A DNA stretch of 50,516 bases. Origin: Bacteroidales bacterium. Its GTDB lineage: Bacteria > Bacteroidota > Bacteroidia > Bacteroidales > F082. The position numbers were made by a program, and so were the translations under genes. The stretch covers positions 1 to 50,516 of the forward strand of contig JAGCPG010000053.1 of assembly GCA_017645245.1 (NCBI GenBank), read 5' to 3'. Every line of letters starts with the position of its first letter. Positions within the stretch are counted from its first letter, which is position 1. The notes beneath the pieces are model-generated. The model was not told where the DNA came from. It was given only the letters and a program-made list of their open reading frames with translations, and did not search any database. This document shows positions 50,032-50,516 of this stretch, in pieces.

Positions 50032-50516
50032 ATGAAACGTGATATAAAATACATAGCGAAGTATTTGGGCCTCTCAATGCTATCTAAAGGATTGTCGGTA
50101 AGTCCGTTGAAGCTTCAGAAGATGCTTTATTATACGCAGTCATGGTATATGGTGTTTTTCGGCAGGGATAATACCTTGTTTGCCGAAAATCCTCAGGCTT
50201 GGGTGAATGGCCCGGTGTATCCAGTGATTTATCAAGAGTATAAGGATAAAACGAGTGATATGTGTGAGCATCTTCATGCCAAGGATTTCGGTTGTTCTGA
50301 TGATACATTGGCCGAAGAGGCAGGGAAACTGGCCAAAGAGATGAATCTTACCAATGATGAAATCAAGTGTATTGATTCCGTTATCATGCTTTATGGTTCC
50401 AAATCACAGAATCAACTTATTTTCATGACTCATGCGGAATCGCCTTGGGCTGACCAACGCAAGGGTTTGTCACCGTTCGATTATTCTCAGCGAGATATTT
50501 CGCTCGATGCGATGTA
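50032..50516 (+). CDS. Panacea/DUF4065 (SocA/GepA-like) protein, 3' end outside the window
   Basis: 161 codons are open from the ATG at 50032 to the window end with no stop, so the C-terminus is missing. The motifs fit the Panacea (DUF4065) domain: an N-terminal IAKYLGLSML, LKLQKMLYYTQSWYMVFFG, an acidic stretch, WVNGPVYPVIYQEYK, and later THAESPWADQRKGLSPFD. Family members include phage GepA, the SocA proteolytic adaptor/antitoxin, and many antitoxins that neutralise diverse toxins. A toxin partner would be expected directly upstream or downstream; the small unknown gene at 49676 is one candidate, and the DNA beyond the window is the other. Confidence 0.75.
   Translation, partial: MKRDIKYIAKYLGLSMLSKGLSVSPLKLQKMLYYTQSWYMVFFGRDNTLFAENPQAWVNGPVYPVIYQEYKDKTSDMCEHLHAKDFGCSDDTLAEEAGKLAKEMNLTNDEIKCIDSVIMLYGSKSQNQLIFMTHAESPWADQRKGLSPFDYSQRDISLDAM

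Noticed and set aside
1-50516. Mobile elements or prophage
   Set aside because: No transposase, integrase, recombinase, relaxase or phage structural gene was recognised; the Panacea gene alone is not evidence for a prophage.

Overview
This window is chromosomal DNA of a member of the Bacteroidota, most likely an uncultured or little-studied Bacteroidales. Four things point there. The 5' end of a 16S rRNA gene lies at the left edge. About twenty TAnnTTTG-type -7 promoter elements precede genes on both strands. The lineage-typical gene content includes a GldI-like FKBP lipoprotein, a CotH protein with a type IX secretion sorting domain, and giant fibronectin/anchor-J proteins. Coding DNA looks close to 50% GC, while some intergenic stretches are very AT-rich. 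I see no transposase, integrase, CRISPR array, tRNA or phage gene.

Layout. 1-305: 16S rRNA (minus), with its leader and promoter to about 540, preceded by an AlbA_2/Schlafen-type gene, a very AT-rich spacer and an XRE-type regulator. 2.3-4.8 kb (+): nrnA, a GldI-like FKBP lipoprotein and a two-domain FKBP lipoprotein. 4.8-9.7 kb (-): surface polysaccharide export and assembly genes (flippase, two Wzz paralogues, O-antigen ligase/polymerase) with no glycosyltransferases. 9.8-13.8 kb (+): clpS, a Rel homologue whose hydrolase site looks dead, and a CotH protein with a T9SS tail. 13.8-17.2 kb (-): cysteine desulfidase, AtoE-type transporter and TatC. 17.3-18.9 kb (+): secreted DUF4886 (SGNH-like) protein. 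18.8-23.8 kb (-): TPR/alanine-rich protein behind a LolD-like ATPase, then an alpha/beta hydrolase behind a PQQ-propeller lipoprotein. 23.9-26.7 kb (+): nth, recA, TPR lipoprotein. 26.8-30.8 kb (-): yebC, a degenerate class III cyclase-like protein, rfbD and phosphoglucomutase. 30.9-31.9 kb: a degenerate low-molecular-weight phosphatase-like protein (+) converging on rpsP (-). 32.0-44.8 kb (-): two giant secreted modular proteins of 2202 and 2031 residues. 45.2-50.5 kb: an MscS-family channel (-), an EamA transporter and TIGR04076 protein (+), YbaK-like deacylase (-), a small unknown protein (+), and the start of a Panacea/DUF4065 protein cut by the window end.

The most interesting material is in the secreted proteins. 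A domain of about 75 residues, marked by Trp-Asn-Trp and a Gly-x-Gly-(Phe/Tyr)-Met-Tyr-(Phe/Tyr)-Ser-Asn end, occurs five times in three genes. It is doubled at the C-termini of both giant proteins and single just after the signal peptide of the DUF4886 protein. In the 2031-residue protein, six fibronectin-like domains are each split by an inserted anchor-J/jelly-roll domain, and a seventh, unsplit copy shows where the insertion falls. Three other proteins (Rel hydrolase half, cyclase-like, phosphatase-like) keep a recognisable fold signature but have lost the expected catalytic residues.

Several start codons were placed with the help of promoters: where a longer frame begins with TTG inside a -7 element, the downstream ATG was chosen. 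All family assignments are by eye from motifs; no database search was run.
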